Shown in pieces: positions 1 through 6,176 of a stretch of 8,663 nucleotides of DNA (positions are counted from its first letter, which is position 1; every line of letters begins with the position of its first letter). Origin of the DNA: an uncultured Eubacteriales bacterium. Its GTDB lineage: Bacteria > Bacillota > Clostridia > Lachnospirales > Bianqueaceae. Made by a program: the position numbers and the translations under genes. A model generated the notes under the pieces. That model saw nothing but the letters and a program-made list of their open reading frames with translations, made no database searches and was not told where the DNA came from. Where the stretch lies: contig CACZPA010000239.1 of the NCBI GenBank assembly GCA_902782895.1, positions 1 through 8,663 of the forward strand. Direction: 5' to 3'.

Positions 1-168
1 GATTGCGTCCACAGGCCCGATCTCCGCCACAGCTTCCTCTTCGGAAAGCCCTTCCTCGATCCGGTCATCGATCATCTCGCTGTAGAAAGCCAGCCGTTCC
101 TCGACATCGCTTTGCGGCAGCCCTGCCAGCCCGCCCGCCAGCTGTGTCAGAAATTCATGCTTATTCAT
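1..168 (-). CDS. DUF1700/HAAS-domain membrane signalling protein, 5' part only
   Basis: The reverse strand reads from an ATG at 168-166 without a stop to the left edge, giving 56 residues that begin MNKHEFLTQLAGGLAGLP and continue through a helix with EERLAFYSEMIDDRIEEG and EEEAVAEIG. This is the characteristic N-terminal helical segment of DUF1700/HAAS proteins, which usually carry C-terminal membrane helices and are encoded beside PadR regulators. The start overlaps the 3' end of padR by 8 nt (ATGAATAA), so the two are translationally coupled. The membrane part lies outside the window. In this family the protein is thought to act as a membrane partner or signal transmitter for the PadR regulator. 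That role is inferred from neighbourhood, not shown here. Confidence 0.85.
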   Translation of the reverse strand, partial: MNKHEFLTQLAGGLAGLPQSDVEERLAFYSEMIDDRIEEGLSEEEAVAEIGPVDAI

Positions 169-481
169 TTCCCAAATCCTCCCTGCTTACAAACTGATAT
201 ATCCGCAGAATCTCCTGCCAATCCTGCTCGAATTCTTTGATCCGTATCCGTCCCGCTTCGGTAATATGATAGTATTTCCGAAGCCTGCCGTCGTGTTCCG
301 CGCTGCGTACCGTCAGCAGGGCAGCCCCCTCCAGCCGCTTCAGAATCGTATAAAGAGTGGATTCGGACAGTTCGATATAAGGTTTCATATCTTTAATGAT
401 CTTATAGCCATATGAATCTTCGTTTTTAATCGCGGCCAGCACACACACATCCAGAAGCCCGCGTTTTAATTGAATGTCCAT
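161..481 (-). CDS. PadR-family transcriptional regulator
   Basis: This 106-residue protein is a short, single-domain PadR winged-helix regulator. It has the family's opening MDIQLKRGLLDVCVLAAI, the motif SYGYKIIKDM at about 23-32, the recognition-helix region ESTLYTILKRLEGAALL at about 40-56, and the wing with RKYYHITEAGR at about 68-78. A short C-terminal dimerisation helix (EFEQDWQEILRIYQF) follows. The start is supported by a perfect AGGAGG at 488-493, six bases from the ATG. It is the first gene of a minus-strand operon with the overlapping DUF1700 gene and diverges from the ABC transporter operon. PadR proteins are usually repressors released by a small molecule or a protein partner. A palindrome over its own promoter suggests autorepression. 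The effector is unknown. Confidence 0.93.
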   Translation of the reverse strand: MDIQLKRGLLDVCVLAAIKNEDSYGYKIIKDMKPYIELSESTLYTILKRLEGAALLTVRSAEHDGRLRKYYHITEAGRIRIKEFEQDWQEILRIYQFVSREDLGNE

Positions 482-495
482 GCAATACCTCCTCT

Positions 496-508
496 GATGT
501 AATACATC
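496..508. promoter_or_regulatory. Probable PadR operator (13-bp palindrome)
   Basis: GATGTA-A-TACATC is a perfect inverted repeat with a one-base centre. It overlaps the last three bases of the padR -10 hexamer and covers the predicted start site, so a bound dimer would block transcription. ATGT/ACAT half-sites are typical of PadR-family operators, although the spacing here is tighter than the often quoted 8-base gap. A further overlapping ATAC-atc-GTAT repeat sits at 502-512. Confidence 0.55.
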
Positions 509-534
509 GTATCACGAAGTATCGGATCTGTCAA
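506..534 (-). promoter_or_regulatory. Promoter of the padR-DUF1700 operon
   Basis: On the reverse strand a perfect -35 TTGACA (529-534) is followed after exactly 17 bases by TACGAT (506-511), a 4/6 match to the -10 consensus. The predicted start site lies near 498-500, only a few bases upstream of the padR ribosome binding site, so the leader would be short. The elements are read by eye; no transcript data are available. Confidence 0.7.
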
Positions 535-550
535 CAGCTTTTCATACTTT

Positions 551-615
551 TTGTCAGCTTTTTTTATAAACCTTTTGCAAATTGTCACTTTGCTGTCATA
601 CTGCGGAGCTATACT
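551..615 (+). promoter_or_regulatory. Activator-type promoter of the ABC transporter/two-component operon
   Basis: A -10 element TATACT (5/6) lies at 610-615 with no acceptable -35 hexamer 16-18 bases upstream. In its place is a tandem direct repeat, TTGTCAC (582-588), TTTG, CTGTCAT (593-599), with an 11-bp period. Exactly 10 bases separate it from the -10. A third copy, TTGTCAG, is at 551-557, 31 bp (about three helical turns) upstream of the second. This matches the layout of OmpR/PhoB-family activator sites. The predicted start near 622 leaves about 40 nt of leader and falls in a TTGTACAA palindrome (620-627). The operon's own response regulator is the obvious candidate ligand, but this is inference. 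Confidence 0.6.
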
Positions 616-663
616 GTCCTTGTACAACGAAATAATATTCTAATCAGCAGAAAGGATCAATAT

Positions 664-1341
664 ATGGAAATCTTACGGGTCGAGAATTTAAGCAAGGTCT
701 ATGGCAAGGACGATAACAAGGTCATAGCCGTCAACAATGTGTCTTTCAGCATCGAAAAGGGCGAATTTACGGCAATTGTCGGCGCGTCCGGCAGCGGCAA
801 ATCCACGCTCCTGCATCTGATCGGCGGCGTAGACCGTCCGACAGAGGGACGGATCTACATCGACGGAAAAGACATCAGCACGCTGTCGCCCGATCAGCTC
901 GCGATTTTCCGCCGCCGCCAGATCGGGATCATCTATCAGTTCTACAATCTGATCCCGGTGCTGAATGTGGAGGAAAACATCACGCTTCCTTGCGACCTGG
1001 ACGGGGAGAAGGTCGAGCCGGCCCGCCTCAAGGCGTTGCTGGACAGCCTTGGTCTGTACGACCGCCGCACGCATCTGCCGAACGAGCTCTCTGGCGGACA
1101 GCAGCAGCGTGTTTCGATCGGCCGGGCGATCATTCAGAATCCGGCCATTATCCTGGCGGACGAGCCGACCGGCAACCTGGATTCCAAGGCCAGCGAGGAG
1201 ATCGTGACACTTCTGAAGAAAGCCAATCAGGAGTACAACCAGACCGTTATCATTATTACCCATGACCTGGAAATCGCGGCGCAGGCCGGCCGCGTGATCA
1301 CAATCGAGGACGGCCGGATCGTCCGCGACGAGAGAAACTGA
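664..1341 (+). CDS. ABC transporter ATP-binding subunit (MacB/LolD/BceA type)
   Basis: This 225-residue protein is a complete ABC ATPase. It has the Walker A GASGSGKST (40-48), the Q-loop Gln92 in IYQFYNL, the signature LSGGQQQR (142-149), the Walker B IILADEP (162-168, catalytic Glu167), the D-loop NLDS (171-174) and the switch His200. The FYNLIP stretch after the Q-loop and the length are typical of ATPases that partner FtsX-type permeases. These work by mechanotransmission rather than by moving substrate through a membrane channel. The start has an AAAGGA ribosome binding site (651-656) seven bases upstream. The gene ends 19 bases before the permease, with that gene's AGGAGGAG in the gap. 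Together they would form a membrane-bound exporter or extractor. The substrate is not evident; antimicrobial peptides, lipids and lipoproteins are all handled by relatives. Confidence 0.97.
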   Translation: MEILRVENLSKVYGKDDNKVIAVNNVSFSIEKGEFTAIVGASGSGKSTLLHLIGGVDRPTEGRIYIDGKDISTLSPDQLAIFRRRQIGIIYQFYNLIPVLNVEENITLPCDLDGEKVEPARLKALLDSLGLYDRRTHLPNELSGGQQQRVSIGRAIIQNPAIILADEPTGNLDSKASEEIVTLLKKANQEYNQTVIIITHDLEIAAQAGRVITIEDGRIVRDERN

Positions 1342-1360
1342 AGCTACAGGAGGAGTATGT

Positions 1361-3907
1361 ATGAATATCCTGCATAAACTCACTCTGCAGAACCTGAAGC
1401 AGAATAAAAAACGCACGATCGTCACGATCATTGGTATTTTGCTTTCAACGGCGCTGATCTGCGCGGTCGCGGGGCTTGCGCAGAGCGGTCTTGCATCCCT
1501 CATCAACTGGGCGAAATACACCGATGGCGACTATCATGTTCTGTTTATGGATGTTCCGGCGGATAAGGTCAGATATATCACGGAAAACGCGCATGTAACG
1601 GACAGTTTCAGCCTGCGCGGGGTCGGTTACGCGGAGGCTGTGGAGAGCGGCAACCCGAACAAACCGTATTTCTATATTATGGAAGCCGACGACGCGGCGT
1701 TTTCACATATATCGCTGCGCGTCTTGTCCGGACGTCTCCCGGAAAAAGCTGACGAAATCATTATTCCGAATCATCTCGCGACGAGCGGTGATATGGACTA
1801 TGAAATCGGTGATACGCTTACTCTGCAGGTCGGGACGCGTATGACGGACGACGGAGTGGAACTGGGACAGTTTAATCCCTACGATCCGGAAGAAAGCGAG
1901 CCGGAATCCATCGTGGATACGGTTACGCGAACCTATACGATCGTCGGGATTTCCGAGAGACTTTCCTATTCGCTGGAGAGTTATAACGCACCTGGGTTTG
2001 TTCTGCTCAGCCGTCCGGACGAGTCTGCGGCCGGCGGCACAAGAACCGTCGGTGTCACTTTTGACAGGCCGAAGCTTTTTCAGGACTATACGAACGAGAT
2101 CCTTGCAGTCCTGAATGCTGAAGGGGACACCACGACAGCCGCGATCGACAATCAGTATCTGCTGGAGCTCGAAGGCGCGCTGTCCGCAAGGACCACGGGC
2201 GTTCTCTATTCGCTCGCGGCAGTCATCCTGGTGATCATCCTGGTCACGAGCGTCTACGTAATCCGCAACAGCTTCGCGATTTCGGTATCGGAAAAAACGC
2301 AGCAATACGGGATGCTGGCGTCTGTCGGCGCGATCGCAAAGCAGATTCGTGGCAGCATCCTCTATGAAGGCCTGATCATCGGTCTGATCGGAATTCCGCT
2401 CGGAATCGTCCTTGGTATCGCGGCGGTGATCATCGTACTGCAGATCATGAACGTGCTGCTCAAAGATACCTTTGAGGGGATGACTTTTGTCTATTCGATT
2501 CCGCCGATGGTCTTCCTGCTCACGATTCTGCTCGCGACGCTGACGATCTGGCTTTCCAGCCTGCTTCCGGCGATCCGCGCGGGCAAGATCACACCGATCG
2601 AGGCGATCCGCGGTAACCGGGAGGTTAAGATTAATCCGCGCAAGCTCAAGACATCCCCGCTCGTCCGCAAACTGTTCGGCACGGGCGGTGTGATCGCGGA
2701 CAAGAACCTGAAGCGCAGCCGCTCCAAATACCGCACGACGGTTGTTTCCCTGGTCCTGAGCATAGCTGTTTTCGTCGCGCTTTCTTCCTTCGTAAATATG
2801 GCAAAAGAGAGCGTCTACTACTATTTTACGGAATACGGATTCAACCTGACCGTGATGGGACTCTCTGAGCCCCGGCAGTGCGAAGAGCTGCTTGCGGAAG
2901 TGGAAGTGGATGACAGTATTTATTATCGGTCCTGCAGTGCGAACCTGGACAAGTCCTATCTGTCAAAACAGTGGGCGGAGACATTCCCTGACGCGGAATA
3001 TATGATCGGCAGCATCCAGGTTATCCCGGATGCGCGCTTTGCGGAGATGGCCGCGGAATACGGCATCAACAACCCGTCCGGCGGAGCTTTACTGTGGGAT
3101 ACCGCTGTGATTCGGAATGAAGACAACGCTAAGGTCGTCGGGCGGACCACAAAGCTGGAGAAGGGGGATACCGTTCATCTGGGCGTCGATCTCTATGATG
3201 ATGAAACCGGGGAAGTTACCCGGACGCTGGAGACGGATCTCGTGATCCTTGGTATGCTGGATAAGGCTCCGATGGGGCTGGAAGGCTATACGCCTCTGGG
3301 CGGCATCTATCTTGTCTCCGAGTCCGCGATCAGCCCGGATATTCTGGAACAATGCTATCTTGGCTCTCTGTACATCAATGACGCGGATCCGGACGCTGTG
3401 GAGAAGGAGCTCAATACGCTGAAAGCAGAGGACGACCGTTTTTCCTCGCTTTATGTGATGAATGCCGCGAGCCGTGTCCGCCAGGAACGCAATTTCATCC
3501 TGGTCATCGAAATCTTCCTCTATGGATTCATCGCAGTCATCACACTGATCGGCGTAACCAATATCTTCAATACAATCTCCACTAATATGCTCCTGCGCCG
3601 CAAAGAATTCGCGATGCTTAAATCCGTCGGTATGACGAAGAGGCAGTTCAACGGCATGATCTTTGTCGAAAACCTGCTGTACTCTCTGAAATCGCTTGCG
3701 ATCGGTCTGCCGCTCGGCGTGGCCGGTTCCTGGCTGCTGTACCGCCTGACAAGCGATGAAATCGATCTGGGATATATCCTCCCGTGGAAACCGGCCCTGA
3801 TTGCCTGCATTTTCGTCTTTGTGATCGTCGGCTTGACAATGCTCTATTCTCTTCGTAAAATAGAAGAGCACAATATCGTGGAAACGATCCGAAACGATAA
3901 TATTTGA
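1361..3907 (+). CDS. FtsX-family ABC transporter permease, double module with 8 predicted TM helices
   Basis: This 848-residue protein has two FtsX modules in tandem. Module one has a TM helix at about 19-43, an extracellular domain at about 45-278, and TM helices at about 280-303, 334-365 and 379-404. Module two has a helix at about 456-479, an extracellular domain at about 480-710, and helices at about 711-737, 771-795 and 807-830. Both modules carry the FtsX coupling signature next to the TM helices (KTQQYGMLASVGA at 312-324 and RRKEFAMLKSVGMTK at 746-760) and end with a conserved P/N-IxE-IR element (PIEAIRGN, NIVETIRND). The internal duplication resembles fused LolC/MacB-like halves rather than the 10-TM BceB layout, so a single polypeptide could form the whole transmembrane unit. 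A strong AGGAGGAG (1348-1355) lies five bases before the ATG. It is co-transcribed with its ATPase and with a two-component system. The substrate is unknown. Confidence 0.95.
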   Translation: MNILHKLTLQNLKQNKKRTIVTIIGILLSTALICAVAGLAQSGLASLINWAKYTDGDYHVLFMDVPADKVRYITENAHVTDSFSLRGVGYAEAVESGNPNKPYFYIMEADDAAFSHISLRVLSGRLPEKADEIIIPNHLATSGDMDYEIGDTLTLQVGTRMTDDGVELGQFNPYDPEESEPESIVDTVTRTYTIVGISERLSYSLESYNAPGFVLLSRPDESAAGGTRTVGVTFDRPKLFQDYTNEILAVLNAEGDTTTAAIDNQYLLELEGALSARTTGVLYSLAAVILVIILVTSVYVIRNSFAISVSEKTQQYGMLASVGAIAKQIRGSILYEGLIIGLIGIPLGIVLGIAAVIIVLQIMNVLLKDTFEGMTFVYSIPPMVFLLTILLATLTIWLSSLLPAIRAGKITPIEAIRGNREVKINPRKLKTSPLVRKLFGTGGVIADKNLKRSRSKYRTTVVSLVLSIAVFVALSSFVNMAKESVYYYFTEYGFNLTVMGLSEPRQCEELLAEVEVDDSIYYRSCSANLDKSYLSKQWAETFPDAEYMIGSIQVIPDARFAEMAAEYGINNPSGGALLWDTAVIRNEDNAKVVGRTTKLEKGDTVHLGVDLYDDETGEVTRTLETDLVILGMLDKAPMGLEGYTPLGGIYLVSESAISPDILEQCYLGSLYINDADPDAVEKELNTLKAEDDRFSSLYVMNAASRVRQERNFILVIEIFLYGFIAVITLIGVTNIFNTISTNMLLRRKEFAMLKSVGMTKRQFNGMIFVENLLYSLKSLAIGLPLGVAGSWLLYRLTSDEIDLGYILPWKPALIACIFVFVIVGLTMLYSLRKIEEHNIVETIRNDNI

Positions 3908-3984
3908 GAGCGGCCGCTTACTGGCGGCAGAATGATTACAATCGGCAGAACGGTTACATGCTGCAGGGGACAGTTACAGGAGAC

Positions 3985-4641
3985 ATGAAAAGGATTCTTT
4001 TGGCGGAAGATAACGAAATGATCATCAAAGGCCTGACCTACGCGCTGAAGCAGGCGGGCTACGATGTAACGGTCGGAAGAACCGCCCGGCAGGCAAAAGA
4101 GCTTGCCGGGTCGGTTTTGTTTGATCTCGCGATACTGGACATCATGCTGCCGGACGGATCCGGCTACGATATCTGCCGCGGGATCAAAAGTGATTTCCCG
4201 GACATGCCGGTGATCTTTCTGACCGCTAAGGACGAGGAGTCCGACGTGGTTGAGGGCTTCGACGCCGGCGCGGATGACTACGTGATCAAGCCCTTCCGCA
4301 ACCGGGAGTTGATCTCCCGGATCGAGAACGCTTTTCGCCGCTACCATAAAAGCTCTGTGGTGATCGCTTCCGGCGAGGTGCGGGTCGATATGTCGTCCGA
4401 CCGGGTCTGGCGCGGTGACAAAGAGGTTGCGCTGACCGCGCTGGAGTGGAAGATCGTCTCGTATCTGTTTCAGAATCAGGGGCACGTGGTTACACGGGAT
4501 CAGCTGCTGTCGCGCTTCTGGGATATCAGCGGCAATATCGTGAACGACAATACGTTGACGGTCGCGGTCAAAAGGATCCGGGAGAAGCTTGGCGATGATG
4601 TGATCAAGACAGTGAAGGGCCTTGGGTATCGGGTGGACTGA
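3985..4641 (+). CDS. OmpR/PhoB-family response regulator (BceR/VirR-like DNA-binding domain)
   Basis: The 218-residue protein has an N-terminal receiver domain with acidic pair Glu8-Asp9, phospho-acceptor Asp52 (LDIMLPDG), Thr80 and Lys102 (KPF). A winged-helix effector domain occupies about 124-218, including LTALEWKIVSYL, the recognition-helix region NDNTLTVAVKRIREKL and the ending VKGLGYRVD. An open frame extends upstream to a TTG at 3904. The start at 3985 is preferred because MKRILLAEDNE is the canonical beginning of a receiver and an AGGAG sits at 3978-3982, although only two bases from the ATG, which is unusually close. The gene is 77 bases after the permease and one base before the kinase ATG, so its phosphodonor is almost certainly that kinase. 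The NDNTLTV stretch recalls regulators of antimicrobial-peptide transporters. It is expected to bind the tandem repeats in front of this operon. Confidence 0.95.
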   Translation: MKRILLAEDNEMIIKGLTYALKQAGYDVTVGRTARQAKELAGSVLFDLAILDIMLPDGSGYDICRGIKSDFPDMPVIFLTAKDEESDVVEGFDAGADDYVIKPFRNRELISRIENAFRRYHKSSVVIASGEVRVDMSSDRVWRGDKEVALTALEWKIVSYLFQNQGHVVTRDQLLSRFWDISGNIVNDNTLTVAVKRIREKLGDDVIKTVKGLGYRVD

Positions 4642-4642
4642 G

Positions 4643-5977
4643 ATGAAGAAACCAAGAATCATAGGACTCGTGCTGTTTGTTGTGAGCTGCATTGCGGTGT
4701 ACACACTGCTGTGTCAGGGCCTGTATCAGAAAAGCAGGCAGGAGCTCAATCGGGAGATCGAAGCGGTTCTGCAGGCTGTCCACGAGGCATATCCTGAGGT
4801 GACGGAGGAAGAGCTGATTCAGATATTACAAAGCGGCGGGACGGACATACGGGACGCGGAGAAGTCAGACGGAAAAACAGACTCGGGGAAGATGGATGCA
4901 GGGAAGTCTTTCCTCGAAAAATACGGATATAACGGGGACTTTTTCTATTCGAAAGCGGCGCGGGGACAGTTCCGCAGATTTGTCGTGTGGGGCGGAGCGG
5001 CATTGATACTTATGACGGGACTCGGAGTTCTGCTTTTTTCCCTGTATGAGCGGCGGCGTACGCGGCAGATCGAAGGGATGATCCGCTACACGCAGGATCT
5101 CGCGGACGGAATCTATGACTTACAGATCGACGCGAATTCTGAGGATGAACTGTCCCGGCTGCGCAATGCCCTGTACAAGATCACCGTGCTCCTGAAGGAA
5201 TCCGCTGAAAACAGCCGTAAGGAGAGCGAAGGCTTGAGCCGGTCGCTGGCGGATATTTCGCACCAGATCAAAACACCGCTGACTTCAATTCAGATCATGC
5301 TGGACAATATCTCGGACAATCCAGAGATGGATCCAGAGACTCGGCAGGAATTCCTTCGGCTGATCAGCTCGCAGACCGACAGGATTTCGTCGCTGGTGGT
5401 TACATTGCTGCAGCTTGCGCGGTTTGACAGCGGAGCGGTGAGGATGAATCCGCAGAAAACGGACATCGGACAGATGGTGACGGATGTTTTTGAAGAGCTG
5501 GCGATGCTGGCGGAGGTCAAGGGCGTCGAACTGATGCAGAACGTGGAGGAAGGTACGGCCTGGCAGTTGGACCGCAAATGGCAGCAGCAGGCGCTTCTGA
5601 ATATTGTGAAGAACGCCATCGAGCACAGTCCGGCTGGGGATGCGGCGGGTGGCGCCCCGGAATCGGCAGGCGACAGCAAGCCCTGCCCGCGCGTAACGGT
5701 CACAGCAGAGCAGAACAGCCTCTTCCTGAAGCTGCGGATTTCCGATCAGGGAGAGGGAATCTCCCGCGAGGATCAGCTGCACATCTTCGAACGGTTCTAT
5801 AAAGCGAAAAACAGTACGGCTGAAAGCATCGGGATCGGTCTGAATTTCGCGAAGACGGTCATCGAGAAGGAAGGCGGCAATATTTCGGTGGAATCTGTCC
5901 CTGGTGAGGGCACGACGTTCACGATCCGCTACTATCGCAAACCAGCCTCGGCAAGTGTGTCAGAAAAGAGTGTATAA
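4643..5977 (+). CDS. Membrane sensor histidine kinase
   Basis: This 444-residue kinase has TM helices at about 5-27 and 113-135 around an extracellular region of about 85 residues. A short HAMP-like linker follows, then the H-box ADISHQIKTPL with phospho-acceptor His207, the N-box NIVKNAIEHSP (Asn324), the G1 box DQGEG (368-372), the F-box FERFYKAK and the G2 region GIGLNFAKTVI (397-407). An upstream in-frame start exists at 4622. The ATG at 4643 is preferred because it begins directly with MKKPRIIG and the TM helix, and it follows the regulator's stop by one base, suggesting coupled translation. The ribosome binding site is weak (GGTGG). The extracellular region contains a degenerate DxGK-type repeat (about 76-88), and the catalytic domain has a Gly/Ala/Pro-rich insert between the N- and G1 boxes (about 331-349). 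The sensor region is larger than the near-absent loop of BceS-type kinases, so direct ligand sensing is possible. Confidence 0.95.
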   Translation: MKKPRIIGLVLFVVSCIAVYTLLCQGLYQKSRQELNREIEAVLQAVHEAYPEVTEEELIQILQSGGTDIRDAEKSDGKTDSGKMDAGKSFLEKYGYNGDFFYSKAARGQFRRFVVWGGAALILMTGLGVLLFSLYERRRTRQIEGMIRYTQDLADGIYDLQIDANSEDELSRLRNALYKITVLLKESAENSRKESEGLSRSLADISHQIKTPLTSIQIMLDNISDNPEMDPETRQEFLRLISSQTDRISSLVVTLLQLARFDSGAVRMNPQKTDIGQMVTDVFEELAMLAEVKGVELMQNVEEGTAWQLDRKWQQQALLNIVKNAIEHSPAGDAAGGAPESAGDSKPCPRVTVTAEQNSLFLKLRISDQGEGISREDQLHIFERFYKAKNSTAESIGIGLNFAKTVIEKEGGNISVESVPGEGTTFTIRYYRKPASASVSEKSV

Positions 5978-5989
5978 ATCCGGCTTTTC

Positions 5990-5998
5990 TGCTATAAT
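5990..5998 (+). promoter_or_regulatory. Extended -10 promoter candidate after the kinase gene
   Basis: TGCTATAAT is a perfect extended -10 element. No good -35 lies 17 bases upstream, which extended -10 promoters tolerate. It points towards the small ORF at 6042 and, further on, runs antisense to hicB. It lies inside an inverted-repeat region around the end of the kinase gene, so the match could be coincidental. Confidence 0.35.
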
Positions 5999-6041
5999 CT
6001 GACACATAGACAATATTCTTAAAGCACAAGAAGGTTACTGC

Positions 6042-6170
6042 ATGAGAGAGCGGTTATCCGCCCGGACAAAAAAGAGACCTTCACCGTTACGTTTGACAGT
6101 GAAGGTCTGGAAAGCGCTTCAGTACAAATCAGAGTCGATTAATTGCAAACAGCTGCGGATTAGTGAATAA
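6042..6170 (+). CDS. Possible small basic peptide, 42 aa (unrecognised)
   Basis: An ATG at 6042 opens a 42-codon frame ending in TAA at 6168. An AAGAAGG sits at 6028-6034, seven bases upstream, and an extended -10 about 44 bases upstream, so all expression signals are in order. The peptide is strongly basic (six Arg and six Lys against four Glu) with no signal peptide or TM helix; it begins MRERLSARTKKRPSPLRL. I do not recognise it. Against it: it runs through the hicAB terminator hairpin on the opposite strand, a second frame is open across the same stretch, and the peptide looks compositionally plain. It stops seven bases before the hicB stop codon on the other strand, so an antisense or small regulatory RNA is an alternative reading. 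Confidence 0.25.
   Translation: MRERLSARTKKRPSPLRLTVKVWKALQYKSESINCKQLRISE
6068..6108 (-). terminator. Intrinsic terminator of hicAB
   Basis: Read on the reverse strand, AGACCTTCAC (6108-6099) and GTGAAGGTCT (6084-6075) form a perfect 10-bp stem. Two further inner pairs, one G-T and one G-C, are possible, leaving a loop of 10-14 bases. A C and six T residues (6073-6068) follow the stem. It lies 68 bases beyond the hicB stop. The plus strand has no T-run after the hairpin, so it should act mainly on minus-strand transcripts. Confidence 0.8.
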
Positions 6171-6176
6171 CGTTGC

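Noticed and set aside
541..575. T-rich stretch in the divergent region as a terminator
   Set aside because: There is no stable GC-containing stem before the T-run; it is more likely an AT-rich upstream element.
688..1521. 277-codon reverse-strand ORF across the ATPase gene
   Set aside because: It is antisense to a textbook ABC ATPase; the translation has no recognisable domain and is Arg/Asp/Val-rich as expected of a shadow frame.
3904..3984. N-terminal extension of the response regulator from the TTG at 3904 (or ATG at 3958)
   Set aside because: The extra residues are not receiver-like, there is no ribosome binding site before either codon, and MKRILLAEDNE at 3985 is the normal receiver start.
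3844..4704. 286-codon reverse-strand ORF opposite the response regulator
   Set aside because: It mirrors the complete receiver/winged-helix gene, has no ribosome binding site or homology that I can see, and ends inside the permease.
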